Both the position numbers and the translations under genes were made by a program. 64,000 nt of DNA from Leptodontidium sp. MPI-SDFR-AT-0119. Its lineage: Eukaryota; Ascomycota; Leotiomycetes; Helotiales; Leptodontidiaceae. The DNA is taken from assembly GCA_020726505.1 (NCBI GenBank), contig JAHLEZ010000006.1:2418001-2482000 (forward strand), in the 5' to 3' direction. Positions 33,695-45,020 of this stretch are shown here, piece by piece. The notes under the pieces are model-generated. The model had not been told where the DNA came from, ran no database searches, and was given only the letters and a program-made list of their open reading frames with translations. Numbering within the stretch: position 1 is the stretch's first letter; the number at the start of each line of letters is the position of its first letter.

Positions 33695-34518
33695 TCAGAC
33701 AACTTGCTTCAGCCTTCCCGTAAAAGTATCCAACACCAGTCCAACAATATGCATATTCTCCGCAATCGAAGGGAAGCTTTTGAGGAACTCCACATCATGA
33801 ACTACCGTCTTCTCAGGGCTGCTCTTCATCAGCAAATTAGAGCACAACGAGAAGTACAAAATACTCACTCATCAACAGCACCATATATGTACTCCGGCTG
33901 ACTCGCAGCAATAGCGAGATGCTTCTCTTGAATCCGTGCTTGGAACCCTTGCTCGTCCATTTGGCTCATCCCGCAATCCGTATGGTGGATTACAATGACA
34001 GTCCCGACGCTGCCTACGGCGTCTAAATCGACTAGGGATCGCATCACATCTGATGTTCTACCACCTGCGTTTCGAATGATCGCTGCTTCTGCAAAAAGAA
34101 AATTGTTTAGTTGTTGCATGTTTGAAAAGATGAGAGAATCAACGTACCTGAGAAATCGAGGTCGAGAAACTGGGTAGGATGTACCCGTGGATCACTGCAA
34201 GAGACTAGATATTTTTTGTCAGACAATGTTCTGATAATAAAAACCCAACTCGGATATGACAGCTTCCTGGACTGAATGTTGGGGGCAGAAATCGCGGGGC
34301 AATTGGGACAAACTCACTGACGACCGTTGACTTTCTGCCCAGCTCCTTATTCTTCTGAATACCAACACTGAGAAAATTTGGTGCTTTGTACGTCTCTGAG
34401 TATCTTCTGCACCAAGTATTAGTTTACGAACCGGTTGCTTGCTTGTGGGAGAGACATACAAGTTCTTCGCCAAGAGACTGGCTACTTTCGCTTTGGATGC
34501 TGCGAGGGTTGCTGACAT
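33695..34518 (-). CDS. Beta-class carbonic anhydrase, 5 exons, 182 aa
   Basis: Exons 34518-34460, 34406-34318, 34204-34148, 34088-33869 and 33818-33695 sum to 183 codons including the stop. The zinc site and catalytic dyad are visible: Cys in ISCSDPRVHP (with the Asp-Arg dyad), and His plus Cys in VIHHTDCGM. AAIIRNAGG completes the beta-CA signature. The short length and the ending DTFTGRLKQVV match the small fungal cytosolic form. It interconverts CO2 and bicarbonate. Splicing is needed to see it: the Cys ligand is brought next to STVV only when the 3rd exon is joined (donor GTGAGT, acceptor ATCTAG). A TATA-like element lies about 108 bp upstream on the minus strand. Confidence 0.9.
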
Positions 34519-35301
34519 TGTGAGTTACCAAGAGATATATATGATTGAGTATAATGGTGCGTCAAAGAAGTGACTTTGAAATTGTTCTAAGGTATCAAAA
34601 GGGGATGTCAGTGAACTTCTCGTCGGATATATACTCCATCTCCAACTCTAGGTATGACACTCGACGCCGATTGAAGAATATGCGTACGTAGGGTGTTCAA
34701 CTGCCGCATCGCGGACCAGGATCGTAAGTACAGTGATGACCAATCCCGCACCAACTACCAGACTTCTGATCTGATGGAATAATCCGCATCACCCCAACCC
34801 ATCGTGACACAGCCGCACAAGACGACAACTGACAGATCCTAGATCCCAGATCCTGAGGTTCTATAATGGTTAATTCCATACCGGAAACGGAATTAATTTA
34901 CTCTTCTATCGTGGCGTTGAGTCCTGGCAAATCGATTGGAGGGTCCGAATGTGTTCGGAAACCTCGCTTAGGCGGATTACTATTCCTTTCGCACGTATGG
35001 ATTCAGGGGAAGAGACAGTTAGTCAGACCCCTCAGTAAATGTTGATCAACATCAGCAAACCCTAGGAGATGACATCGTGGCCCTGAGCTAAGGGAATATG
35101 CAACGTGCGTATTGTTCATTGTGCTTCGCGAAATCTAATTTTTGCTGGAGATAAAAGGCTGCGATTCTCCAGCTGAAGACAGTCCAAATCATCAATTGAC
35201 TATCAACATACCACTCCTGAGTCGTTTCAAGTACACTCAAAACTCTCTGAAATTTATAACTAAGCAAAATATCTCACATAACAATCAAACCCGACTCATC
35301 A
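34519..35301. promoter_or_regulatory. Divergent promoter region, carbonic anhydrase / NmrA-like gene
   Basis: 783 bp between divergent starts. GATATATACT at 34626-34635 reads as a TATA box for the minus-strand carbonic anhydrase. GATAAAAGG at about 35150-35158 is a TATA-like element for the plus-strand NmrA gene. No coding exon was seen. Confidence 0.5.
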
Positions 35302-36415
35302 ATGTCATCACCAAAGCAAACGATCCTCGTCATCGGCGGAACTGGAGCTCAAGGAGCACCAGTCGTCAAAGGTATTTCCCCTTCTCATCTCCAGAATCTC
35401 TACCAGCATACTAAACATCACAGAATTAACCCGCGACTCCAAATACGCCGTCCACGTCCTCACCCGCTCCACCACCTCAGGATCCGCACTCGAACTCGCC
35501 TCTCTCCCAAACGTAGCACTCATCCCAGGCTCCAGCCTTAAGGAAGCCGATCTCTACTCCGCCCTCACCGGAATCGATATCGCCTTCGTGAACCTAAACG
35601 GCTTCGCCATCGGCGAAAAAGCCGAAGTCTACTGGGGTATTCGAATTTTCGAGATCGCGCGCGAGAAAGGCGTCAAGCATTTCATCTGGGGCTCTCTTGA
35701 CTCATCGTATAAAATCAGCGGGTACCAGCCACGCTTCCGAACCGGTCATTTTGATAGCAAGGCGAAGGTTGCGGATTGGATTAGTGCGCAACCGAGGGAT
35801 GGGGCGATAAAGTGGAGTGTTTTGACGAGCTGTATGTATGTGGAGACGTTGTCGGAGATGTTGAGACCGTTTCCGGAGATGATTGATGGAGAAGAGGTTA
35901 TGGTTTTCAAGGCCCCGGTTGGAGATGGTGCACCCCCGTTTATTTACTTGCAGGACTTGGCCAAGTACGCAAGGTGGATAGTGGAGAATCCTGAGAAGAG
36001 TAATGGGATGAACCTCAGGGCTGCGACAGAGAGTATTGGTTGGGAGGGCATTGCGAATGCCTTCACTGAGGTCACAAGGAGGAAAGCTATCTTTAGAGAT
36101 ATTACTCTCGATGAGTACTTTGCGTCTGGCATCTTTCCGAATGCGGATGCTAAGGTTGGACATTCTGTCGGCCATGATGATGAGACGTTGCAGACGTACA
36201 GGCAGAACTTTTCTGGCTTTTGGAATACCTGGAAGGAGAGCATCTTGCAGCGAGACTATGAGTTTTTGGATCAGATCCTGCCAGAGAGAGTCAAGAGCGT
36301 GAAAGAGTGGATGGTGTTGGCTGGGTACACGGGCAAGCCAGGAAGTGTGTTGAAAGACTATGTTGACATGGGCGAAGCGAGGAAAGTTGCTGCCGCTGCT
36401 GCTGCCAAAGCATAG
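35302..36415 (+). CDS. NmrA-like NAD(P)-binding protein, 353 aa
   Basis: Exons 35302-35371 and 35424-36415 (52-bp intron) give 354 codons including the stop. The N-terminus carries the dinucleotide motif LVIGGTGAQGAPVVK. VHVLTRS, NVALIPGSSLKEADLYSALTGIDIAFVN and KGVKHFIWGSLDSS then follow the NmrA/PF05368 pattern of the atypical short-chain dehydrogenase family. The usual YxxxK catalytic pair is not evident, so a redox-sensing or regulatory role is as likely as catalysis. The C-terminal half (WKESILQRDYEFLDQILPERVKSVKEWM) is the helical cap usual in fungal paralogues. The tail ends in an Ala-rich run. It is probably cytosolic, and no partner can be named from context. Confidence 0.87.
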
Positions 36416-36562
36416 AGAATATCCCCCAATGTATAAAGAGTTTGTTAATTCCAAGAGTTAAAATCTCCATTTTCCTACATGTACTTGATCCCAGTTACAT
36501 TCCATTCTTATAACCCCAGCCCTCCATTCCCTTCCCCCAATCCACCTTCCACTTCTCACACC

Positions 36563-37240
36563 TCAGAACCCAGCACTAACCCTCTCCCCCGCCCTCCAAA
36601 GCGTCATAATCGGAACAGCCAAACCCAACGCCCAAGTTCCCGACCTTGCCAAAGCAAGAATATTATTCTCGATGCCGATATACAAACCCGTATATAGAAC
36701 TCTCAAACCAAGATACTGAGCTGCGCTACGATGCAAGTCCTCAGGTGGGATGCCGGCGAATGTACCTGCTATCTGTTCCATATCAGCATCATATCAAGGA
36801 CTCCGAAGATATCAGTAGAGGGTGGCAGATATGTAAACAGCAAGGCGGGCTTCGAAAGAGCAGCATGCTAGGGGATGCAAGGTCTTGTGTGGGATGACTT
36901 GCCATCGCAGCAGCGAACAGCGGAAAGCTCTCCAGCGCATTGATATGTGCGCATTGAGCTCTATAACACGAGTTCCATACACTACTAGGCACTTTGCCTT
37001 TCGTAGCCTCCATATTTGCCCGTGGCCTGTGTTACATCTCATCAACTCGAGCTCACAAAACTTCAGAGGTGCTTGGGTCGTTCACGTGACATGATGGTGA
37101 AGGAGGACAAACATGCTAAATGACCACTTCCCCCCTGTAGCAACCATCATCCTGAGCGTCGTGTAATAGCCAGGAGCGAGCGCTAGCCCGTAGGCTGCGA
37201 TGATGGAGTGTAGTGCATAGTTGGAGGTTGATTTATCCAT
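36563..37240 (-). CDS. MAPEG-family membrane protein, 3 exons, 148 aa
   Basis: Exons 37240-37128, 37026-36903 and 36772-36563 sum to 149 codons including the stop. The product reads ..YGLALAPGYYTTLRMM.., KPRANMEATKGKVP, AQCAHINALESFPLFAAAM, IAGTF..LGLRVLYTGLYIGIEN, with four hydrophobic segments. AHxNxxExFPLFAAA and the RVLY segment are hallmarks of the MAPEG superfamily (glutathione- and eicosanoid-related membrane enzymes). Intron 2 (36902-36773) begins GC, not GT: ATG|GCAAGT is the classic form of a GC-AG intron, and only this junction keeps the family sequence in frame. The donor of intron 1 (GTGGTC) is also weak. TTATAAGTA near 37374-37382 (reverse strand) is a possible TATA box. Confidence 0.8.
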
Positions 37241-37727
37241 GGTGTTGTTCATTTGTCTGTGTTTCCAAAGCTCAACTGGTCTGATTGATTTACGGAGTCG
37301 AATGTACTGGTGGTAAGTCTTTCTGACGAGAAATTGAATACTTGTGGATCTTTGTAGCGATGTCCTTGGGGTACTTATAACTCAGTGCTCGGACGAATTC
37401 GTTGGTCGATCAACTTGAACACGACGATGTGATTGAATGGGGAATCCGATAGCCGCGTGACACGTGACTATTACAAGGCAAAAGGAGGCTAAGTGGGGTT
37501 GATGAAGCTGTCATGGGGCACAGCTGCGCTACTATCATCGAGACATCAAGTCTCTATTTGACGTCAATGCTTTAAGTCTAGAGTTTGTCATTTGAACTTC
37601 ACTTCAGCAAGATTTTCGAACCAGCGCGGATTGAGCCAGAAGCGAAAATGGCGGCGGCCCAAATCAACTGTACGATTGAAGCCAGAGATTTCATTATGTA
37701 CACATGTCTTGGATTCTTATGATAGCT
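37241..37727. other. Intergenic: MAPEG promoter and 3' flank of the GDSL gene
   Basis: Contains a TATA-like element on the minus strand near 37374-37382 and CACGTG-type palindromes (ACACGTGAC near 37459). No gene was seen. Confidence 0.45.
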
Positions 37728-38923
37728 TCACCAATACGTAGCATAGCTACTCAACCCCTTAACAACCTTCGCGAACTCCTTCGCGATAACCTGATCTGTC
37801 CGTTCACTCGGATGCAACTCATCATACCACATAAAATGATCCAGACTCAGACTACTTTTCGTACACTTCGAGCCTGTCGCTATATCGCACAGATAATACT
37901 GCCCTTGGACGTTCGGAGTGGAAGACAGGTATTTCGTCGGGTTGTTGTAGATGTCGGTTAGCAGACTGTGCACGTCAAAGACCGCGAATGAGGCGCCTGG
38001 ATACCGATTTGCGACTTTGACTTCGAACGGCGTGCGGTAGTTGAAGATCGAGTTGACGAGGGAGGTGTATTCTTTCATCTTGTAGCTTACTTCGGTGATG
38101 TTTGCGGGCTGGGTTTTGTGAGTATAATGATGGTTCTGGAATGAAGAGATGAACGTACCTTGTCGGGCCAATAGTGGCTTGCTGCCATACCTCCCTTTCC
38201 AGGGAGACCGTACAGAGGCGACAGCTCAAGAGGAGCGGTGTTCATCAAGACGAAGTATCGCCCACCATTCTTGTAGATCTCGTCGAAGCGTTTGAAGATG
38301 CAGTCGACATAATCGGGGATAGTTGTTCCATGCAAGCTGCTATCGGTCAAGAACGCATAGCTTCCAAGATCGTTCGTCCCAATCCACATGGAGTAAACAG
38401 TGTTGTCGTCATATCGATCCGTGTAGAGTGTATTCTTCTTTGTTGTAGAATTGATATATTTCGTGTCCGCAATGAATGCGTCAATCTCATAAACAACATC
38501 TGGAAAGGGTCCAAAGATTGGCGCGAGATAACGGTAAATCATGTCATTGTCGCATACAGCTCCCGAGACCGCATAGTTGTAGAGCTTCGCGCCAGTGTAA
38601 TTCGACACCCATCGAGCCCACGTGATTCCTCCTCCAGCCGTTGATGTGCTTTCCGGGAGCAAGAGTCCAGGCGGGGGTGCTGTCCCCTTGTTGTTGATGA
38701 AGTAGCCCAATCGACTTTCGTCCGTGTAGCTGTACTTGTGTCAATTGAAATCGTGGTAGTCGTCTCATGCTGTGCTCAAGGCTGACCTGTCTCCAAATGC
38801 CACCAAATTGTCAAAATACCTGATCCAGGAACGAGAATTGGATCCTCCACCACGATTGCTGTTCTCCGGAGCGGCGGAAACGACCGCACTAGTAGCAAGA
38901 AGACCAAAAGCTAGGAACTTCAT
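37728..38923 (-). CDS. Secreted GDSL/SGNH esterase, 3 exons, 362 aa
   Basis: Exons 38923-38787, 38729-38159 and 38108-37728 sum to 363 codons including the stop. A signal peptide is clear (MKFLAFGLLATSAVVSAAP). The block I nucleophile FGDSYTDE is split by intron 1 within the Ser codon. Block III is WIGTNDLGSYAF and block V is DELHPSERT with the Asp/His pair. Several N-x-S/T sequons are present. The overall arrangement resembles fungal CE16-like acetyl esterases and GDSL lipases that act on plant cell-wall oligosaccharides or lipids outside the cell; the exact substrate is not determinable. A strong TATA box lies about 105 bp upstream of the start. Confidence 0.9.
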
Positions 38924-39887
38924 CTTGAAATATGTCGAGACTTGTGGGAGGGGAATTCAAAGACAAATACCAAATCAAGCAATTGGACAACGGAGAAAAT
39001 TCCGAAAACGAGGAGCAGATACCTACCGTATATATAGTCCGCTTTGACAAGGTATGACCGGCAATAAATGAAAGACCTCATCCCGTAATGTTCTTCCGGA
39101 TCGTCATAATATTCCATCACGTACACGGATCAGAGGAACTCATCCTTGCAGACTGCAACCCCGCCTCCAGAGCCTTGATTAAGGTACGAGAATGGCATGC
39201 CACTAAAGCATTCTGCAAGATGGATAACGAATGACATCGCTCCGGGTGAAGCTATTCAGATGAGGGGCGAGCGCCGGAACGAAGCCTAATGAGCTGGTGT
39301 TCGGGTGGTAAAAGAGATAGGCCGTGGATAGCTTCAGGGGAGGGGAGATTGACGAATGGGAGAGGGTTCAGGGGGAGGAAAGAAGGGACCGATGGGGCGG
39401 TTTTGTTGTTGATGCTTGATGGTTTTTGGGGATTTCCGTTCAGGCTGATGTCGATGGAATGTCGGCAAAGTTTAGCGATCTGCGTTAGTGAGTGGAGCGG
39501 AGTGGCAAACGTATAATTGTCATGTGATTATAAGAGACTCCCTCGCCGTTGAGGAAATCCCCGGTAGACCTCAAAGATAGAGATGGTTATAGACAAATTT
39601 GGCTTCTTCGTCGTAAACATTCTTTTGGACTTCGATGTGGACCTCAAGATGGACGACGAGATCTGCTTCACGTGTGTGTGAGTAACGTGATCGGATGGAA
39701 TGAATCGGTTGCCGCTCCAAACTTCGACTAAAGATCTGTCACTAGTGCATGGTATGTATCCATTATGAAATCTCAGAGGTCTCTAAGATAGTCGTCTGTA
39801 TTTAGACCTACCCAATCATCAGATCCTCTCGATAGAATTCTAGTTAAACTGGTGAATTTACTGGTCTATCTATGCTGATCCAACACC
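38924..39887. other. Intergenic: promoter of the GDSL esterase and 3' flank of the SET gene
   Basis: TATATATA on the minus strand near 39029-39037 is the main feature. The remaining sequence has only short, uncharacterised frames. Confidence 0.5.
39029..39037 (-). promoter_or_regulatory. TATA box of the GDSL esterase gene
   Basis: The minus strand reads CTATATATAC about 110 bp upstream of the ATG at 38923. The position and sequence are typical of inducible fungal genes. Confidence 0.55.
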
Positions 39888-41669
39888 TCAAGCAGTTATC
39901 TCCAAACCCTCCGCCGCAACAAGCACCTCACTCTCTCCAATAGCGGTAGCTTCTTCCATACACTTCTCACACCGACACGGCATCCCAAACCAACCCATCA
40001 ACTTCCTTCTCCGCTCTACGACCGGCATCTCATTCCCCACACTCCCAATATAACTAATGCAAAGATCCTCGCCCTCCTTGCAATCTCTCGTCGCGAACAT
40101 CGTCACCTCGCTACTCGCTGAGTCGTGTCTCCAATCCACGTTCGGGCTGCAGCTATGATTCAACATGCTGTACAACCCGCTGATACTCGTTCCGGGCCAG
40201 TCGCCAAGCGTTTGTCCGTGCTTGTTGTTCTGAAGACGACATTTCATGGTGTGGAGAACCCAGGTGTCGTAGAGCGGGTTGGTGAAGATATTGATGGAGA
40301 ATGTCTGGAGGATGGAGATTGGTGTTTGGATGTGGTCTGCGAAATTGAAGATGATGAGGTTAGGCTCCTTAAATCCATACGCGGGTGTGAGTCGGACCAT
40401 GACTTGACTCATTAATGGATGCTCGACGTCCTCGGCCAAACTCAATGCAATGATTCTCATCAGTAGGAGAGCATCCAGCGAGAAATCTGTTGTGACAGTT
40501 GCTTTTCTTGCTGCTGTGTAAAGATATTCGAAGTCCTTGCCACAGATCGGGTTATGGAAAGTGGCGATAGCGACGTCGGCGCAGACCTGCGAACAGTAGA
40601 GGACAGAGCAGCAGGTATTCCAGAAATTGCTAACAGGACAAGCACAACAAGTCGGACAGCCGCCAGGATCAGCATCGACGCCCACAGATCCTGCAGACAT
40701 GCTGTCAATCAATACAGTCTCTCCGGAAACGATGTCTCTCGTTGCGATTGCTCCGATGCAGTCGTCTTCAGTGGTTGCTTCGTCTCCATTCTCTCCGACC
40801 GTGTTACGAATAGTACTCCGAACCACCATGCAGTTCGTCGATACTCTCTTGAAGTCCTCCTCGATACCCTTGAAGACAGCTTCATCTCTAATCAAGAACC
40901 CTTCGCCCATAAACGGATACGGAACGGGGTAGACACCACCATTCAGCAGAGTGGTGGCTTTTTGCGCCTCGGCCATATCTCCACTATCCACTCTTGCCGT
41001 CAAGATCTCCTCCCTTTGAGCATACCACGCATCTGAATTTAACACCTCACTGGGGAAAAACTCATCATCTGGGAACTTCTCAACAGCCTCACGACTCAGG
41101 CGTCCGTAATCGCTGCAACAATTCGCCGCCATAAGTCCCTCCATCAGTTCCGTCCAGATCTGCAATTCCAGTCTCTTCAACATCTCCTCGACCTTTCCAG
41201 CGAGCAACTCGGGAGTAGAAACCGAATCAGCCCATCGCATCCATGCCGGATCCGTGGTATGAAGCTCATATGTCTTCTTGCGAAATGCTTTGCGCACCTC
41301 ATCTCCAAGGATTGAGGGAGTTTCCAGCAGACCTGCTTCGACAAGGAGGCGCGCCTTGTATGCATCTCCAAGTCCGAGTTCAGGATAGCCCAGAAGACGA
41401 AGACAGTTTCCGCGAGTCAGCCATAATTCCGGATCATACGGGAGAGCGGCGATGAGTTGAGTGAGTCTGATTACTTCAGAGCTTTCCGAGGCGAATTGCT
41501 ATGTGACGGTTAGCAAAGCTGCATGATCGTGATAGGTGAGGTACATGGGCTACCTAGTGCGGTGCAGGGGAGATTAGGAGCAACAAACTTCAGGGTCCAG
41601 GGCCAAGGGTGGTGAGATCTCGCAAGCTGAAGATGGCGTGTACTGATCTGTTTTCCAAGGTGAGTCCAT
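39888..41669 (-). CDS. SET-MYND (SMYD-like) protein, 563 aa
   Basis: A short exon 1 (41669-41589, ATG in a CAAAATGG context, 27 codons) joins exon 2 (41498-39888) across an intron whose acceptor is preceded by a clear TGCTAAC branch site. The total is 564 codons including the stop. The donor GTTTGT is weak, so the 5' end is less certain, but exon 2 alone has no early ATG. TPR-like helices come first (YDPELWLTRGNCLRLLGYPELGLGDAYKARLL). The SET domain is split by a MYND-like zinc cluster (CCACP..CCSVLYCSQVCADVAIATFHNPIC). The SET core has LNHSCSPNV and GEDLCISYIG, and the post-SET cysteines are CRCEKC. Such proteins methylate protein lysines, and many fungal members have diverged. Substrate unknown. 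Confidence 0.83.
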
Positions 41670-42048
41670 TTTGAGAAGTCGAGATAAAACGCTCGAGAAA
41701 GACAGCTGTGAAGAAACAGATAATTTCCTTAGTAGATGGAATATTTGAATCACACTTCAGGTTTCTTTGAATGGGGCGGTCAAGTTTTGAAATTTTTGTG
41801 TGGATGATTTGGTAGATAAGGTTAGCCAAGGATAAGGCCGGAAGAAGAAAGTGGGGTCGTTTCCTGGCCGACCTAAGCGCTGCAAATCAACAGTCTTATG
41901 ACATTGCAGTACCTAAGGTAGACTTTGCAATATCCATCCATTCTACCCAAGTCGCGCATAAAGTGAAAAGAAGCTCTAATTGAGTACTAAAATGCAAATG
42001 ACTTTCCTGAAATTGTGTCGACTGAATGGACAACTGGAAACCATGTTG
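41670..42048. other. Intergenic, no supported gene
   Basis: Upstream of the SET-MYND start and downstream of the minus-strand frame ending at 42049. Nothing recognisable. Confidence 0.4.
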
Positions 42049-42849
42049 TCAATTGGGTTCCGAGTCTTCTCGAACTCTGCCCATATCCAGTCGATCATAC
42101 CAAGAGTCATACCACTGGAGAAATTCGACGATGCTATCAAACAAATGCAAAGTAAACTCTGAGTTTTGGGGGTCTTTCGAGCCATCGACGAAGAGTACAC
42201 GCCAGTGCCAGCCGTTTGCCTGTGTGTATTGCTCCTTGCTGCTACTGATATCAACTGCAGATTCCGTCCCTCCTTTCTTGCAGAGGATGTAGTACGAGCT
42301 CCAGAGACGGCCAGTATCAGCTGCAACTAACCCATCCCGCGACCACAGAGTGCTGCCCGCAAAGCACTGACTCAGAACATGGACTCTTTGTCCGGCAAAA
42401 TGAAAATAGTGCATGCCACCACCGTCGCGTTTCCAATTCCAACGAGATCTATCCTGCGGATCTTTCCATCTATCCTGCGGATCTTCCCAAGTACTAGGAC
42501 CCCATCGAGGATAAAACTCGCAGATGCCTGACTTGCGAAAGTCTGGATCTTTGACGCCTCGACTGGCATATTTGACAAAGGATATGAACTCATCATTCAA
42601 GCGAAGTGGTCCCAGGAACCTCAGGCCCGCCCGTCTATTTATGTATGCTTCCATGAACTCAATCTGGGCCATGTCCCAAGGTTGCGTGTAGTTTGACTTT
42701 CCCGGTTCGATACCATTCTCAAGCGGGTGTGTGAAGCTCAGTACATCTTCGACTTCCTCCACACTACGTCCGATAGCCAAAGTGCCTGATACTTGCTGCT
42801 GCTGTAGGAGGATCCCATAACTGACAAACGGTGCCCTTGCAACGGCCAC
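42049..42849 (-). CDS. Uncharacterised minus-strand frame without an ATG at its start; possible terminal exon
   Basis: An open frame of about 266 codons starts just after a TGA near 42850. Its first in-frame ATG is about 58 codons in (DMAQIEFMEAYINRR). Composition looks coding (GICEFYPRWGPSTWED, FHFAGQRVHVLSQCFAGSTLWSRDGLVAAD, WHWRVLFVDGSKDPQNSEF). The acceptor-like CTCCTACAG near 42800 would let it be the last exon of a spliced gene, but I could not find a convincing upstream partner. A 21-bp tandem duplication encodes DPQDRWKDPQDR. It lies 44 bp past the broken F-box/LRR-like gene and may be a remnant of the same locus. No family was recognised. Confidence 0.45.
   Translation of the reverse strand: MAVARAPFVSYGILLQQQQVSGTLAIGRSVEEVEDVLSFTHPLENGIEPGKSNYTQPWDMAQIEFMEAYINRRAGLRFLGPLRLNDEFISFVKYASRGVKDPDFRKSGICEFYPRWGPSTWEDPQDRWKDPQDRSRWNWKRDGGGMHYFHFAGQRVHVLSQCFAGSTLWSRDGLVAADTGRLWSSYYILCKKGGTESAVDISSSKEQYTQANGWHWRVLFVDGSKDPQNSEFTLHLFDSIVEFLQWYDSWYDRLDMGRVREDSEPN
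42444..42488. repeat. 21-bp tandem duplication (two copies)
   Basis: TCTATCCTGCGGATCTT occurs twice, 21 bp apart. It duplicates seven codons in frame (DPQDR-type repeat) in the minus-strand frame above. Confidence 0.85.
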
Positions 42850-42892
42850 TCAGAGCAGGGGTTGCCTTCGATCCAAAATCTCGCCATTCGGT

Positions 42893-44493
42893 TCACTCGT
42901 CTCTCGGTGTTGGAAGTTTCATAGCTTTGATCTCCTTAGTTCGCTCTGCGAGGAAGAGCCGATTATCCGTCCGCATCTTTGACGAGTATGCTTTAAGCGC
43001 CGCTTCAACTCTAGCATCTTCTGTAGAATCAGGAATCACCTCCGGAAGAGTAAACCAAATATCGTTGAGAACATTCGGATCTCGAGCAGCGCAGGGCGTG
43101 AAACGGTATTCCCACCTGTCTTCCCAATATTCTGGCTCTGCGGAGGGTTGGTACTCTAAAAGGCGCCGGACGGTCACTTCCAATTCGATTTTCCTTGTCT
43201 TGTATAGTCTGCTAAGTGTCCCTGGAATGTTCCATGACTTAGTCTGCTCGACATCCCCGGCCTCGTAGATATTCACATGACTCAATTTGGGCAGGTGACT
43301 CGGTTTGTAGAGGGCGAGTTCTTCGATCCATGTGCAGTTCTCAACGAGATCTTGATCGGCAGCCCATGTGAATTGGCTATCCACCACACTTGAGTAATAC
43401 GGAAAATCAATCTGAAGCCAAATAGTCAGCAATTGGGCAGAATTAAAGATTGAGCTTTTAACTAACCGTCAAGATTTCCAAAGATTTAGGAAGACGTTGG
43501 TACAAACCGTCTCGAACGTCAATATCAACCTGGTGACCAAGATGATTGTCGTCATCGCGGAAAAAATAAATTTTGGAAACGTCCAAGCTTTTCAAGCTCT
43601 TGAGATCCAAGAAATTTGGGAGCGACTCGAGAGGATAAGGTGATCCCCATAACAACCTTGTTAGATCAGGTCGAAGGACCAGATGTTGGAGAGTATCTGC
43701 CAAGGGGGTAAAGATGTGGCGCAGAGGTACCATCGAAGGAGATCGGGTTCCGAGTCATGGATTGGCGAGACTATCCACTTAAGGTATTGTAGAGATCGGC
43801 AATGTTCCAAAAGGGATTTAATACGTTGATTATTTCGGGCGTCTCTACCAAGCTCGAGCCGTTTTAATCTGGAAGAGGAATATGGCTCTCCCCCCACAGC
43901 TCGGACGCGCTTGAATCCCAGAAACGTGCCAACTGGTGGTTCGCTGATTATTGACTTGATTGATAGATTTTCGATTCGAGGATTCTGAAAGATGGTAAGA
44001 GCATCTGCAAAGGCTATGTTGAATGTCGGCAGCTTTAATTCTTTCAGCGCTGGAAATTCTAGCCTGTCCTCAAAGTTCTCATAAGAGAAGAGTCCTCTGA
44101 TATTCGAGACGCCCTCAACCTGAAACGACTCAATTCTGGAGAGAAATTGAAACACATTTCTTAATTCTCTCTTCGCAATCTCATTCTCTTCCTCATTATT
44201 GTTCCAGTCGGCGTTGATAGTGAAAGATCGAATTAGAGCTGCACGGCCAGGGATGTCGACTAGGGTTTGAGTAAAGCGATGAAGGTTATCGCAGACCGGA
44301 ATCATGATAAGGGACCCATTTGCTGAGCGGCCATTTTTTGAAAATCTAACTTTCCGATACAGAACAGGCGTCGCGTCGCCATTTCGTTGAACGACTTGTT
44401 GACGCGTGCAATAGAGCTCAGGTCATGGCTTGTGATCGTGTTGCAGGAGAGGACCATCCTGGTTAATTCAAAAGGAAGACCTGAAAGAGACAT
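42893..44493 (-). pseudogene. F-box/LRR-like gene with two frameshifts
   Basis: The ATG at 44493 begins an F-box (LSGLPFELTRMVLSCNTITSHDLSSIARVNKSFNEMATRRLF). The frame breaks at or after an A6 run (44334-44339 on the reverse strand). Coding text resumes in another frame as SLIMIPVCDNLHRFTQTLVDIPG with leucine-rich spacing (IESFQVEGVSNIRGLF, LEFPALKELKLPTFNIAF, RIENLSIKSII). A second shift is needed near 43735 (..DSEPDLL to MVPLRHIFTPLADTLQHLVLRPDLTRLLW). A canonical intron near 43390-43470 then joins SLEILT to IDFPYYSSVVDSQF, and the frame ends at 42893. F-box/LRR proteins select substrates for SCF ubiquitin ligases. Two shifts with otherwise good coding text mean either recent decay or sequence errors. 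Confidence 0.68.
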
Positions 44494-45020
44494 CGCCGCT
44501 AGGTGCGGTGTCTGTCGCGGTGAGTGTAGCAGCGTGTTGGTGGTTGTTCAAGTGCAGTAGTTATTTGAGCTGAGGGTTTTCGAAGATGGGAGGAGGGCAA
44601 ACAACACTTAGCTGCCTTGATTATGTTGTGAGATTTCACAAGTTCGTGTGATTAGAACGTGATTCAAATAAGAGTTGATTTTGAGGACTGTAAAAGAAGC
44701 AGCTACTCTTGAATATAAGCTATTCTCTTCGACTGTTCTGAAATACGCTAACCTTAATTAAGCTCTCTTAGCGAGCTTTCGGATTGTCCGCTGATGCTTC
44801 AAAAGAATGAAATATACCTTTTTAAATAATAAATAAAGAAACTTAAACATATCGATAGCTCTTTGAAATAATTATTTATGCCTTTCTAATGAGGACACAA
44901 AGGGACTACGCTATGATAGGTCATTGTAAGAATGAAGCTTGTTCAATTAATCAATCAAACAGATTAGCACTAGCGGTACAGTTTTATCCTGGTTGTAACT
45001 GGGTGAACAAACGGTTTTAA
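44494..45020. other. AT-rich intergenic stretch
   Basis: Distinctly low in G+C, especially 44740-44890 (TTTAAATAATAAATAAAG), compared with the flanking genes. No coding frame was seen. It marks the start of a 3.5-kb gene-poor interval. Confidence 0.55.

Noticed and set aside
32034..38923. Secondary-metabolite gene cluster (FAD monooxygenase, NmrA-like, MAPEG, GDSL)
   Set aside because: There is no backbone synthase, acyltransferase or pathway regulator here; mixed housekeeping-like enzymes on both strands are better read as chance neighbours.
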